From NCBI GenBank assembly GCA_900143635.1, contig FREY01000009.1, positions 124,001-188,000 on the forward strand: 64,000 bases of DNA. Direction: 5' to 3'. The stretch is from Rhodobacteraceae bacterium Alg231-04 (GTDB lineage Bacteria; Pseudomonadota; Alphaproteobacteria; Rhodobacterales; Rhodobacteraceae). Shown in pieces: positions 52,726-61,002 of this stretch. A program made the position numbers and the translations under genes. The notes below the pieces were generated by a model. That model did no database searches. It was not told the origin of the DNA and saw nothing but the letters and a program-made list of their open reading frames with translations. Every line of letters begins with the position of its first letter. Position 1 is the first letter of the stretch.

Positions 52726-53805
52726 CTATTTGGATTGGCCGAGTTGCTCATTCGTGTCGGCAAAAGACACGGCCCAAAATTCTGCCAAGAACGTGGAACA
52801 CTCCTGTTCTGAAATTTCTGAACGCGCACCATCGGCATCGGTTGCTAAACCCATTGTGTAGCGCAGCTCGGTGCCCGTATTCCTTTCTGTCAGATGATAG
52901 GTCTCAGGGAAGCTGATGTCCGGGCGCGAAGGGTCCAGAATGCGCGTCGAAAAATAATCAAAGGGTTCCCAATCTGTGACACGATAGAAAAACTGGGCCA
53001 TTTCGTGTGCGCAATGATAGCCCGACCCTGGGCCAAGGCGTCCCAGGGGGTTCTCCATCACGATATCGCTAACGCGATTCATCCACTTCAATTTGTGTTC
53101 GGGAGAAACAAGTGCCTCCCAAACAACCCCAATGGGAGCGTCGAAATGATATCGCATGGTCCATACGCCATCTTGTTCTTCGAGGAAATCGCGTTGCCGA
53201 TCAGCGCGCATTTTTTCCCATGATTTGGCCAAATCGAAGACCTTCATGCGGACTTCGCCAAAATGTTCGATATCCTGCGAAAAAGGTTCCATTATATCAC
53301 TGATGTCCATGGCATCTGCGGCCGCTTCGCTAAATAATGCATAGCTGCGAATGCCCGTGCGCTCGACGACTTCGGTCTTTGTCAATCGGTGGACAAGAAT
53401 GACATCGGCGCCCGATATGTCTTTAGTGGGACCCAGTTGTATTTCATCGAATTGACCGTGATGGGCGACGATTTTGAGGTCCAGATCGCCAACATTGGCA
53501 CAGGCTCGGCATGGACATGTCGTGTTGGCGATTATGTCTTGTAGCCTAAGGGTAAATGCGTTGTAGAGATTTTCGCAGATGGTGAGAAATGTCTCTCCTG
53601 ACGGGAAATCCTGACGCGTCGAATAAGCCAAAACGGCATCGCCTTCAGTTTTCCAAAAGTGCAGCGGGTCTCCAATTTTCTCAAGCAAAACGCCCAGAAG
53701 AGATCGCAGGATTGGATTGGCATGATCCATTTCCGAGGATGTCAGAAATTTTGTGTAACCCGAGATGTCTGCGATCAGTAGATAACCAGTGTGTGTTGCT
53801 GTCAT
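52726..53805 (-). CDS. DUF2652 (cyclase-like)-SRPBCC two-domain protein
   Basis: A 359-residue protein. Residues 1-190 follow DUF2652, a relative of class III cyclases: LLIADISGYTKFLTSSEMDHA and LHFWKTEGDAVLAYS correspond to the metal-binding strand and GD turn. TTCPCRACANVGDLDLKIVAHHGQF adds a C-x-C-x2-C cluster that could bind zinc. Residues 205-350 are an SRPBCC/polyketide-cyclase-like ligand-binding fold (TMRYHFDAPIGVVWEALVSPEHKLKWM). Without the second metal Asp, cyclase activity is doubtful; a ligand-sensing role is an inference. It is flanked on both sides by copies of repeat A. Confidence 0.75.
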   Translation of the reverse strand: MTATHTGYLLIADISGYTKFLTSSEMDHANPILRSLLGVLLEKIGDPLHFWKTEGDAVLAYSTRQDFPSGETFLTICENLYNAFTLRLQDIIANTTCPCRACANVGDLDLKIVAHHGQFDEIQLGPTKDISGADVILVHRLTKTEVVERTGIRSYALFSEAAADAMDISDIMEPFSQDIEHFGEVRMKVFDLAKSWEKMRADRQRDFLEEQDGVWTMRYHFDAPIGVVWEALVSPEHKLKWMNRVSDIVMENPLGRLGPGSGYHCAHEMAQFFYRVTDWEPFDYFSTRILDPSRPDISFPETYHLTERNTGTELRYTMGLATDADGARSEISEQECSTFLAEFWAVSFADTNEQLGQSK

Positions 53806-53919
53806 TATCCCCTCCCCAAAAAGTCTGTAGCACGGTTTTCGCTCCAGTAATGGAAAGGTACATGCATGCGACTGTCATGGCCAGATGGGCCTCGGAGTTC
53901 CCAATTTGGGATCGCAAAG

Positions 53920-53996
53920 ATCGACCGGTTTGGGCTCGAAGCCGACACTCACCTCCCTGTCCAGAAAAGGCCCGGTGGCGGCAGCTATGCGGACGA
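53920..53996. repeat. Dispersed repeat copy B (partner of 52590-52667)
   Basis: Direct repeat of about 77 bases with blocks of identity GGGCTCGAAGCCGACA, CTCCCTGTCCAG and GCGGCAGC. It lies upstream of the antiporter gene. A fragment of the same core, GGGCTCGAAGCCG, occurs reversed near 62940. The element looks like decayed non-coding sequence rather than an active mobile unit. Confidence 0.6.
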
Positions 53997-54075
53997 AGCT
54001 GCCCTAAGCCACATAGCTCCAATCCAATGACACGGATCAAAGTCCAACCGTATCGATAATGCTAGTGAAGTGAGA

Positions 54076-55233
54076 ATGGAACTGGCTGGATTTCTTGTAA
54101 CTTTAGGGGTGCTTTTCCTCGCTGGGCTCGCGGCGGATCAGTTGGGGAGCGTTACGCGTTTGCCTCGGGTTACCTTACTTTTAATGCTCGGGATCTCTGT
54201 CGGCGGCGCCGGTCTCGATCTTGTCCCGGATGAGATTACGCAATGGTTTGACGAGCTTTCAATCGTTGCGCTTACAATGGTGGCCTTCCTTTTGGGAGGC
54301 TCATTGACGAAAAAGAACCTAACCAGCCATGGACTTGCGATTTTCACGATATCACTCGCGATCGTGTTTAGCACACTCATATTGGTCACGGTTGGACTAT
54401 CCGCTCTCGGATTATCGACTGGTCTTGCACTGCTTCTTGCGGCCATAGCAACGGCCACTGCACCGGCGGCGATGAACGATGTTATTCGCCAAGCCGGGAT
54501 AGAAAATGGCTTCACTGAGACACTGAAGGGAGTGGTCGCCATTGATGACGGTTGGGGGTTGATCGTGTTTAGCATCGCAGTAGTGCTTGTTGACCGAACG
54601 CATGGCTGGAGCGGTATTCTGTTAGGAGCGGCATGGGATTTGGGCGGCGCACTTGCACTAGGATGCGCCGTGGGCGCACCTGCCGCATTCCTATCGGGTC
54701 GACTTAAACTGGGTGAGCCCCTTCAGGCGGAAGCAATCGGCATCGTATTCCTTGCCGCGGGGCTTGCACTTTGGCTGGAAGTTTCTTTTTTGATTACCGG
54801 TATGGCTGCAGGAGCCATTATCGCCAACTTCGCAAGCCATCATGACCGCGCTTTCCACGAGATTGAACACATCCAATGGCCATTCATGATCCTGTTTTTT
54901 CTGTTGGCTGGCGCGTTGCTCGAGATAGGCGCCGTCAGTGCGATGGGGTGGACAGGCGTGGCATTTCTACTTCTGAGGATCACAGCTCGAATTATTGGAG
55001 GTACATTAGGTGCTCATTTAGGTGGCGTCCCACGCAAGGAAGCGCTTTGGTACGGACCTGCGCTCCTGCCGCAAGCGGGCGTTGCGGTAGGCATGGCTTT
55101 GGTCGCGGGCGAGCGATTTCCGGAATGGGCATCAGTAATCATGGCCTTTACGATCACCAGCACAGTTGTTTTTGAAATCATTGGGCCACCAGCAACACTC
55201 GCGGCCATTCGCAAAGTTTCAAAAAACGTGTAG
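54076..55233 (+). CDS. CPA2-family cation/proton antiporter
   Basis: A 385-residue membrane protein with about eleven to twelve helices of the Na+/H+ exchanger (CPA2, KefB/NapA-like) fold. The ion-binding acidic pair is in VVAIDDGWGLIVFS, and ATATAPAAMNDVIRQAGI and MAAGAIIANF mark the family's core loops. No regulatory C-terminal TrkA-N domain is present. It may exchange Na+ or K+ for protons in a marine cell. The GTG two codons upstream is an alternative start. An ending bidirectional terminator follows after about 145 bases. Confidence 0.88.
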   Translation: MELAGFLVTLGVLFLAGLAADQLGSVTRLPRVTLLLMLGISVGGAGLDLVPDEITQWFDELSIVALTMVAFLLGGSLTKKNLTSHGLAIFTISLAIVFSTLILVTVGLSALGLSTGLALLLAAIATATAPAAMNDVIRQAGIENGFTETLKGVVAIDDGWGLIVFSIAVVLVDRTHGWSGILLGAAWDLGGALALGCAVGAPAAFLSGRLKLGEPLQAEAIGIVFLAAGLALWLEVSFLITGMAAGAIIANFASHHDRAFHEIEHIQWPFMILFFLLAGALLEIGAVSAMGWTGVAFLLLRITARIIGGTLGAHLGGVPRKEALWYGPALLPQAGVAVGMALVAGERFPEWASVIMAFTITSTVVFEIIGPPATLAAIRKVSKNV

Positions 55234-56046
55234 TTTTCAAAATTACAGATCATGCTCCATTTGTTGATGCTAATTCGACGGCTGAAACTCGTTACAAAGC
55301 AGAATTATCATACGTACACTTCGGGCTAATAGCCGACCTTCGCTTCAGCGTGTCCAACAAATGCCCAATCCAGAAATGAAAAAAGCCCCGGCACTCACCG
55401 GGGCTTTTTCCGTCTGAGTGTGGAAAAAATTTGCTCTGGCCATCGCAAGGGACTGTCCAGAAAAAGGGCCACCGCAAAGGCGATAATCAGCCAGGGCGGA
55501 GCATCGGTGTTCCTAACCGTTTCAATTCTCTCTGCCCTCACCTGCCGCTCTGATCGCTCTTGGCGCACATCACCACCGATCCGGCTGACAGTCTGCCCCC
55601 GACCTAGTCTCAGGCTGGGGCCGGGCTACGGTCGGGCTTCTCTACACACTGCGGCGCTACTCACCCGATATCACTGCCCAACCCATACCAGATGAAGGGG
55701 GAGCAGGCAATATGTAGCGCCGACAACCTCCCTAGTTGGCCTTCATTCCATTGCTCGTCAAAGGGCCCGCTCTTGCCTATCTGTCGGCCTCCAGCGGTAG
55801 GCGGCCATCGACATGGGGTGCCACGCCATCGATGCCGCAGTTGCGAGATTTGAGGGTCAGTTTTCCTAAAGCCCCCATTGAAGCACCCAGGCGCTGGATA
55901 GCGACATTTGCAAATTCGTCTGGACGATCCACCCGGCAACGAATGTTCACACAGCCTTGACCGGGGGCAGTATCACCGCAACTTGGTGGGAAAGGTAATC
56001 AATTTGGAAAAGATCGGTTGAAAAGTCTCGAAACACGAGGTGTCCT
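55234..56046. other. Non-coding stretch between antiporter and caspase genes
   Basis: 813 bases with one terminator but no supported gene. Short ORFs of up to 92 codons on both strands have no Shine-Dalgarno and no family motif. The last 60 bases before 56047 contain the caspase gene's GAGG ribosome-binding site. Confidence 0.6.
55379..55409. terminator. Bidirectional Rho-independent terminator
   Basis: AGCCCCGG pairs with CCGGGGCT around CACTCA, flanked by A6 on the left and T5 on the right. It lies 145 bases after the antiporter gene. Confidence 0.9.
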
Positions 56047-57858
56047 ATGCGAATTGCACTCCTATTTCTGTTTTGTCTCTTTGCGGTTCCGGCCGCTGCC
56101 GAGCGCAGGGTGGCCTTTCTCGTCGGTAATTCCGCTTATGCCAATGCCCCACCACTCGACAATCCAGTTCGGGACGTCCGCTTGATCGCGCAGACACTTG
56201 AAGGACTAGAGTTTGAGGTCACCCAGTTTGCTGACCTGAACCGCGACGAGATTGGACGGGAGCTTGCGGCGTTTTTAGGCGAGAATAGCGACGCCGACGT
56301 GACCGTGTTTTATTATGCAGGTCATGGGATCCAGTATGAAGGTCGAAATTACCTTGTTGGTGTGGATGCGCAGCTTCTGACTGAGTTCGACATTGACGGC
56401 GAGGCCCTGCAACTCGACAAAATCGTGCATATGCTGGAGCGCAATTCTCGTGCCGCTTTGGTTTTCGTTGATGCTTGCCGTGACAATCCGCTTGCCAATG
56501 AATTCTATTCGCAGAATTTTTCTCAGTCGCGGGCTTTGGCCACCCGGGGGCTTGCTCCCATGAGATCAGCCTTCGAGGGATCGATGATCACGTTTTCAGC
56601 CAGCCCAGGCCAGGTGGCCTATGACGGTACGGGCCAAAACTCGTCCTTCGCGGCCGCGCTCGCGCGCCATCTGCCAACCGAAAACCTAGAAGTCCTCAGC
56701 CTGATGAAACGGGTTATCCGCGACGTCAAAACTGAGACCGACGATCTACAGACTCCCATGGTTACCAATGATCTGACGGCAGAGATCTACCTGAAACTTG
56801 GCGAATTTGGTCAGGGTGGCACGATTGCGCTGAAGCAGGAAGAGGCACTGTTCGAGGCAGCTCAATCACTTGGCAGTCTACGCGCATGGGACGTGTATTT
56901 AAAAACCTACCCTCAGGGGCATTTCCGTGATTTGGCCGACCTGGAACGGGAGCGCTTGCAGGCGGTAGAGATGGGGACCGAAAGTGGGTCAGATGTGACG
57001 GCATTGGAGTCGGGAAACTCTGGGCAGTCGGTGCGAATCCAAGTGGACAGCGAAGTGGCTGCATCTGCCGAACGCGCGCTCGGTTTAACGAAGGATGACA
57101 ACCGCGCAGTACAATCAGCCTTGAACGGTCTTGGGTACAAAGCGGGATTGGTGGATGGCGTCATGGGCTCTGGCACGCGGCGCGCGATTGCGAATTATCA
57201 GCTCGCCACAGGCCTTCCCTCTACTGGAGTTGTCACCCAGGCCACAGCCGACGGGCTGGGGATCAATATAGCACGTGTCGAGTCCTCGACGGTCGCCGTA
57301 GTGTCCTCGCGCGATGCACGGCGATATGATGTTGAGCAGCTTGCGCTGATTGAAAGCGATCCGAGATTGCTGAAAGCAGCGAAAGCGTTTGCTGACTGGG
57401 AATTGGTCTACGGGTATTTTGAGGGCCGATTGTATCTCGGGGTACTGCACTGGAGTGAGTATAAATTCTGGGACGCGCAGGAAGCTGCCAGGGTTGCCGG
57501 GGGGCACCTTGCGACGATGACGACCAAGGCGGAAGCTGACTTCGTTTTTGACTTGGTACGTCATGACGAACGTTTCTGGAGTATTCACGACGATGGAGCC
57601 GACGGTCCGACATTTGGGCTATATCAGAAAGAAGGGTCGCGCGAGCCGTTTGGGGGCTGGGCATGGGTCACAGGGGAGGCCTTGGATTACTCACTGTGGT
57701 CTCGCGGTCAGCCAAATAACCACGAGGGACTGGACCATTTCGGCCGGTACTCGACCTATCCTAAGAATTATCAACCGGGGGCTCCAATAGAATTGAAGAA
57801 TGCATGGGTCGATGGGAAAGAAACCCACTGGCGCGCGTTTATCGTTGAGATCGAGTGA
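56047..57858 (+). CDS. Secreted caspase (peptidase C14-like) with peptidoglycan-binding and C-type lectin-like modules
   Basis: A 603-residue exported protein. Signal peptide at residues 1-18 (ALLFLFCLFAVPAAA). Caspase/metacaspase fold from about 20 to 235 with the catalytic dyad H93 (VFYYAGHGIQY) and C144 (VFVDACRDNP). A peptidoglycan-binding-type domain near 345-402 (RAVQSALNGLGYKAGLVDGVMG). A C-type lectin-like domain from about 470 to the end (FWDAQEAARVAGGHLATM, GGWAWVTGEALDYSLWSRGQPNN). The three modules suggest a periplasmic or surface protease that anchors to cell-wall polymer and binds sugars. GAGG is six bases before the ATG. It is transcribed alone. Confidence 0.85.
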   Translation: MRIALLFLFCLFAVPAAAERRVAFLVGNSAYANAPPLDNPVRDVRLIAQTLEGLEFEVTQFADLNRDEIGRELAAFLGENSDADVTVFYYAGHGIQYEGRNYLVGVDAQLLTEFDIDGEALQLDKIVHMLERNSRAALVFVDACRDNPLANEFYSQNFSQSRALATRGLAPMRSAFEGSMITFSASPGQVAYDGTGQNSSFAAALARHLPTENLEVLSLMKRVIRDVKTETDDLQTPMVTNDLTAEIYLKLGEFGQGGTIALKQEEALFEAAQSLGSLRAWDVYLKTYPQGHFRDLADLERERLQAVEMGTESGSDVTALESGNSGQSVRIQVDSEVAASAERALGLTKDDNRAVQSALNGLGYKAGLVDGVMGSGTRRAIANYQLATGLPSTGVVTQATADGLGINIARVESSTVAVVSSRDARRYDVEQLALIESDPRLLKAAKAFADWELVYGYFEGRLYLGVLHWSEYKFWDAQEAARVAGGHLATMTTKAEADFVFDLVRHDERFWSIHDDGADGPTFGLYQKEGSREPFGGWAWVTGEALDYSLWSRGQPNNHEGLDHFGRYSTYPKNYQPGAPIELKNAWVDGKETHWRAFIVEIE

Positions 57859-58336
57859 CTGGATCTCGGAAACCCACTCTAATTGCCTACCATTCTCAGT
57901 CGTTGCGAACCAGTTGGTGAGTATATGACGCTAGGGCCGGGCCTTAGCACCTGTGATGGGCGCGTGAACCGGCCCATTTTTTCCGTTTACATATAGGCTA
58001 GAAGGGCTGCCTGCAGTCATCCAGTAACTTGGTTGGGGTGGGGCCTCGCTGCACCCCAGCTGCTCCACCGCCGTAAGCCTGGAGCACACAGACTGCTCGG
58101 ATGTTGCTACAGGGTATGGGTTAAAATTGAACCCACCGCGGACCTGAACCTTTCGGTTGTGTGGCCTTCGATCTCACAGGGAAACCGCTCTTCACAATCC
58201 CTATCGAAAAAAGTGGCTCAAAAAGATCAAGCTCACATTCATAAAGTGGTAGCCTCTGTTCTGGGATATCAATCAATTGAGTATAGAGGTTAGGAAGCCA
58301 GGATAATCTATAAATTCTTACTCGCCACTTTCAGTT
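57859..58336. other. Non-coding stretch with dispersed repeat D/E copy
   Basis: 478 bases without a supported gene. 58013-58096 is the second copy of the degenerate repeat found at 50048-50130. ORFs here are short and lack Shine-Dalgarno sequences. Confidence 0.6.
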
Positions 58337-59560
58337 CTACGTGAATAACCGCGACAATTGACGACATGCGCGTTCAGCCTGATCCGCCTTTCCCGCCTGA
58401 AGAAATCTCTCAACTCTTTTAAGGGCGGCACCTGTACTGATTGAATCGAAAACTTTTTCAGGATCCCCGTTTGGTCGGTTGATTGAGAAATACTGAACCG
58501 TGGTTTTTTCGGCGCCATAACTAAACTTATATTCTTCATCACCGTGCCCAAAGTCATAGTACTGGCATCCAAGCAGGATCGCGCATTCAATGCTGTGGAA
58601 ATGCAGAGCGGCGCCAATAAAAGGCTCCTCAGCCGTTGAATCTCGCCCTGCTATAATGAAATGCATTGACCCGTTCTTTGGATCCATCACATGCCCCAAT
58701 GCTGCCAAAGGAGTATCACCTCGCCACAATACTGGAAGGAATAGCGCCTCAGTATTGAGTGCTGCTTCCAAAACTTTTTCGAAATTGGCTGCAACCTTTA
58801 GTGACTTGGCGTCCCCCTTTGTTGGGTTCCATTTGTGTTTCCAGAACCCCATTAAAGTTGCGATATCTTTCTCGAAACTATCGGCATCACAGTGGGAAAA
58901 ACGATAGTCCCCTCCGGCAAAATACTTGCGCTGAAAACGGCGGTAGCGTTGACGCATACCAGCGCTCACGCTGGTTTGCAGATAGGTTTCAAAGTCGTCG
59001 GGCAACGAGACATGAGGGCAAACAAGGTTGTTTGTCTCGCCTTTATTGATGCGATACTCTTTCCATGAAACCGGGTAACCAAATCGCTCGAAGGACGCAC
59101 AAAACAATTCAGCGCGCCGTGTCTGCGCGACATAGCGCATCGACAGCTTCGCCCAAGGCATTTTGCGCAGGGCCGTCGCCAATGCCTCCATCACTGTGAT
59201 CTCTTTTTCAGGATCACAAAGAAACCCGGTATATTCGCTAAAGATCAACCGTCCGCCAGCCTCAATCTCCGTTTGGAATTCATTGTGTGTGGTACTCCAA
59301 TGAACGCGGTATTTGAGCGGAAGCAGACCGACGATTACATCCTCGCCATCTGGCGAATACACGGCAAGAACACTCCACCGATAAGGATTGTTCCGAAATG
59401 CCTGAGCCAGCCAATCCCAAGACAAAAAGAAGGTCATTTCCGGGTCGCGATCTTCGAGTGCCTTCCAGGCGGCCTCGATCGCCAGAAATCCGGCGAATGT
59501 GTCAATGATATCTACACGCAAACGGCTTTGGGCACGCCTGTTGGGGGCTGCACTATTCAT
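58337..59560 (-). CDS. GNAT-superfamily acyltransferase (CelD/BioF2-like, Acetyltransf_6 type)
   Basis: A 407-residue double-GNAT-like protein of the type annotated as CelD/BcsL or BioF2-like. It has an N-terminal half (FLAIEAAWKALEDRDPEMTFFLSWDWLAQAF) and a C-terminal half with FLPVLWRGDTPLAALGHVMDP followed by MHFIIAGRDSTAEEPFIGAALHFHSIECAI and the end motif YDFGHGDEEYKFSYG. Such proteins transfer acyl groups to surface polymers or aminoacyl-type acceptors. The start overlaps the upstream kinase-like gene by four bases, so the two work together. The tail ends QAERACRQLSRLF. Confidence 0.8.
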   Translation of the reverse strand: MNSAAPNRRAQSRLRVDIIDTFAGFLAIEAAWKALEDRDPEMTFFLSWDWLAQAFRNNPYRWSVLAVYSPDGEDVIVGLLPLKYRVHWSTTHNEFQTEIEAGGRLIFSEYTGFLCDPEKEITVMEALATALRKMPWAKLSMRYVAQTRRAELFCASFERFGYPVSWKEYRINKGETNNLVCPHVSLPDDFETYLQTSVSAGMRQRYRRFQRKYFAGGDYRFSHCDADSFEKDIATLMGFWKHKWNPTKGDAKSLKVAANFEKVLEAALNTEALFLPVLWRGDTPLAALGHVMDPKNGSMHFIIAGRDSTAEEPFIGAALHFHSIECAILLGCQYYDFGHGDEEYKFSYGAEKTTVQYFSINRPNGDPEKVFDSISTGAALKRVERFLQAGKADQAERACRQLSRLFT

Positions 59561-60609
59561 ACGGTTGCTTTCATCTTTTCGATTTTGCTAGTTCCATTGT
59601 GCAAGACTTCCTTAAAGACCTTCTCAGCGTCCTCGAAGTCACGGCCTATTGGGGCAGTCAATGGATCCCGCGAGGCAAAGAACGCGCCTACTTGGCAAAT
59701 CTGGGCTGCAAATTCAGGATGGACTCCTGCATCATCATATTTTCGCACGCGGGTTTTGGACAACCAGCCACGTCTGTGCACCTCCTTTATTATTAACTTG
59801 AAACGTTGCACGCAGTGGAGGGTCAAATAGATCGACAAATAGTCTAGATAAGGATCTAACTTGTGTACGCCGTTTGGATCAAACGCGGCAATCACGATCT
59901 GTTCCATCGTCGCCGGGTTCATCGGCCAAGCTTCATCCCCCAATAGCCAAGCCACATCTTCGGCACCATGCCGCACGCCGCAGTATTCGAAATCAAACCA
60001 ACGCAGGCGATTATCATCACCAATCGCGGCATTTCCTGATCTACAATCCCACTTTACAAACTGACTGGTCGGACAGGCTATCCGAGCAGCCAGCGCGGCA
60101 CTGTCCACATCCATAGACCGCCCGGCTGAATATGGCTCCAGAGCGGACACCGCAGTGACAAGGTTTTCGATCCAATCATTGTTCACGCCAAGATGCGGCA
60201 TTGTTTCGTTCAACCCCGCCTGTTGAGCAGCGGATTGGATTCTGAAAATCGCAGCAACTGCTTCATGAGACACATCCGCGCGTCGACTCCGGTTCAACCT
60301 CACGATCTCTTGGTTTAGGCGTTTCCCGCCCACGTCCGATTGGAACATGATCTCACCCACAACACCCAGGCATTCTGGAATATCGCTGCAGAATTGGTTG
60401 ATTTTTGTCAGCGCGAAGGCTTCTAGATGGGTGCGTCTGAAGTTTGGCCTGAGTGTTGCAATTACGGACCGACTTTCCAATTGAAACCGCCAGCTGGCAC
60501 GGCCTTCCCCTCCCGGCGCGGACGTCGTAACAACCTTTTCCCCGAAATGCGTTTCAGCGGCTTCAACAAGCTTCGCCAGACGCATTCGATTCCTACTGCT
60601 ACCCATCAT
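59557..60609 (-). CDS. Aminoglycoside-phosphotransferase (APH/choline kinase) fold protein
   Basis: A 350-residue protein with a kinase-like fold of the APH family. The catalytic loop reads FVKWDCRSGNAAIGDDNRLRW with Asp and Asn in place, followed by the metal-binding DFEY of WFDFEYCGVRHGAEDVAWLL. The usual catalytic-loop 'HGD' appears as KWD, so the first histidine is missing. It would phosphorylate a small hydroxyl-bearing compound or be an inactive relative. A second ATG three bases in has GGAGG at a better distance. It leads the two-gene operon with the GNAT gene, divergent from the repeat-protein gene. Confidence 0.8.
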   Translation of the reverse strand: MMGSSRNRMRLAKLVEAAETHFGEKVVTTSAPGGEGRASWRFQLESRSVIATLRPNFRRTHLEAFALTKINQFCSDIPECLGVVGEIMFQSDVGGKRLNQEIVRLNRSRRADVSHEAVAAIFRIQSAAQQAGLNETMPHLGVNNDWIENLVTAVSALEPYSAGRSMDVDSAALAARIACPTSQFVKWDCRSGNAAIGDDNRLRWFDFEYCGVRHGAEDVAWLLGDEAWPMNPATMEQIVIAAFDPNGVHKLDPYLDYLSIYLTLHCVQRFKLIIKEVHRRGWLSKTRVRKYDDAGVHPEFAAQICQVGAFFASRDPLTAPIGRDFEDAEKVFKEVLHNGTSKIEKMKATV

Positions 60610-61002
60610 CTATCCTCCGTGACGCACGGTTTTGGATCGTGAAGCGACCCCGGTGGTGCAGGCCGTCCGTGGCCCTAACACTTAGGGTACTTCTATATTA
60701 TGGCCGAAATTTGAAGCGGACTAAGCACTGCCCGAGTCAACGCGTTCAATAGCGTTGGCTAAAAGGACTTCTTGGAAAGCGCTTGATCGCAGACTGTGCA
60801 AAATTGTCGAAAACTCAATCCATTGTTTCCAATAGAACAATCATGACAGCCGAATATTAATCAAGAATTGTATTATTTTTGGAAAAGCCGAGAAATTTAC
60901 CTATTCTCAAAAGCCGAGCTGCAAACACTTGAACCTGTTCGAAAAGGCGCGTTCAAAAGCTTAGGTGCAGCCATTTTTGGGGCTCTAGGAAGAGACTTTG
61001 TT
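60610..61002. other. Divergent promoter region of the APH-GNAT operon and the repeat-protein gene
   Basis: 393 bases, AT-rich. An inverted repeat ATTGTT-N8-AACAAT at 60822-60841 lies 180 bases upstream of the repeat protein. A TTG-initiated frame from 60868 is open into the gene but lacks a ribosome-binding site; I treat it as untranslated. Confidence 0.5.

Noticed and set aside
55420-55939. Overlapping ORFs of 74-92 codons between the antiporter and caspase genes
   Set aside because: No start signals or motifs and strongly biased Arg/Ser/Pro content on both strands.
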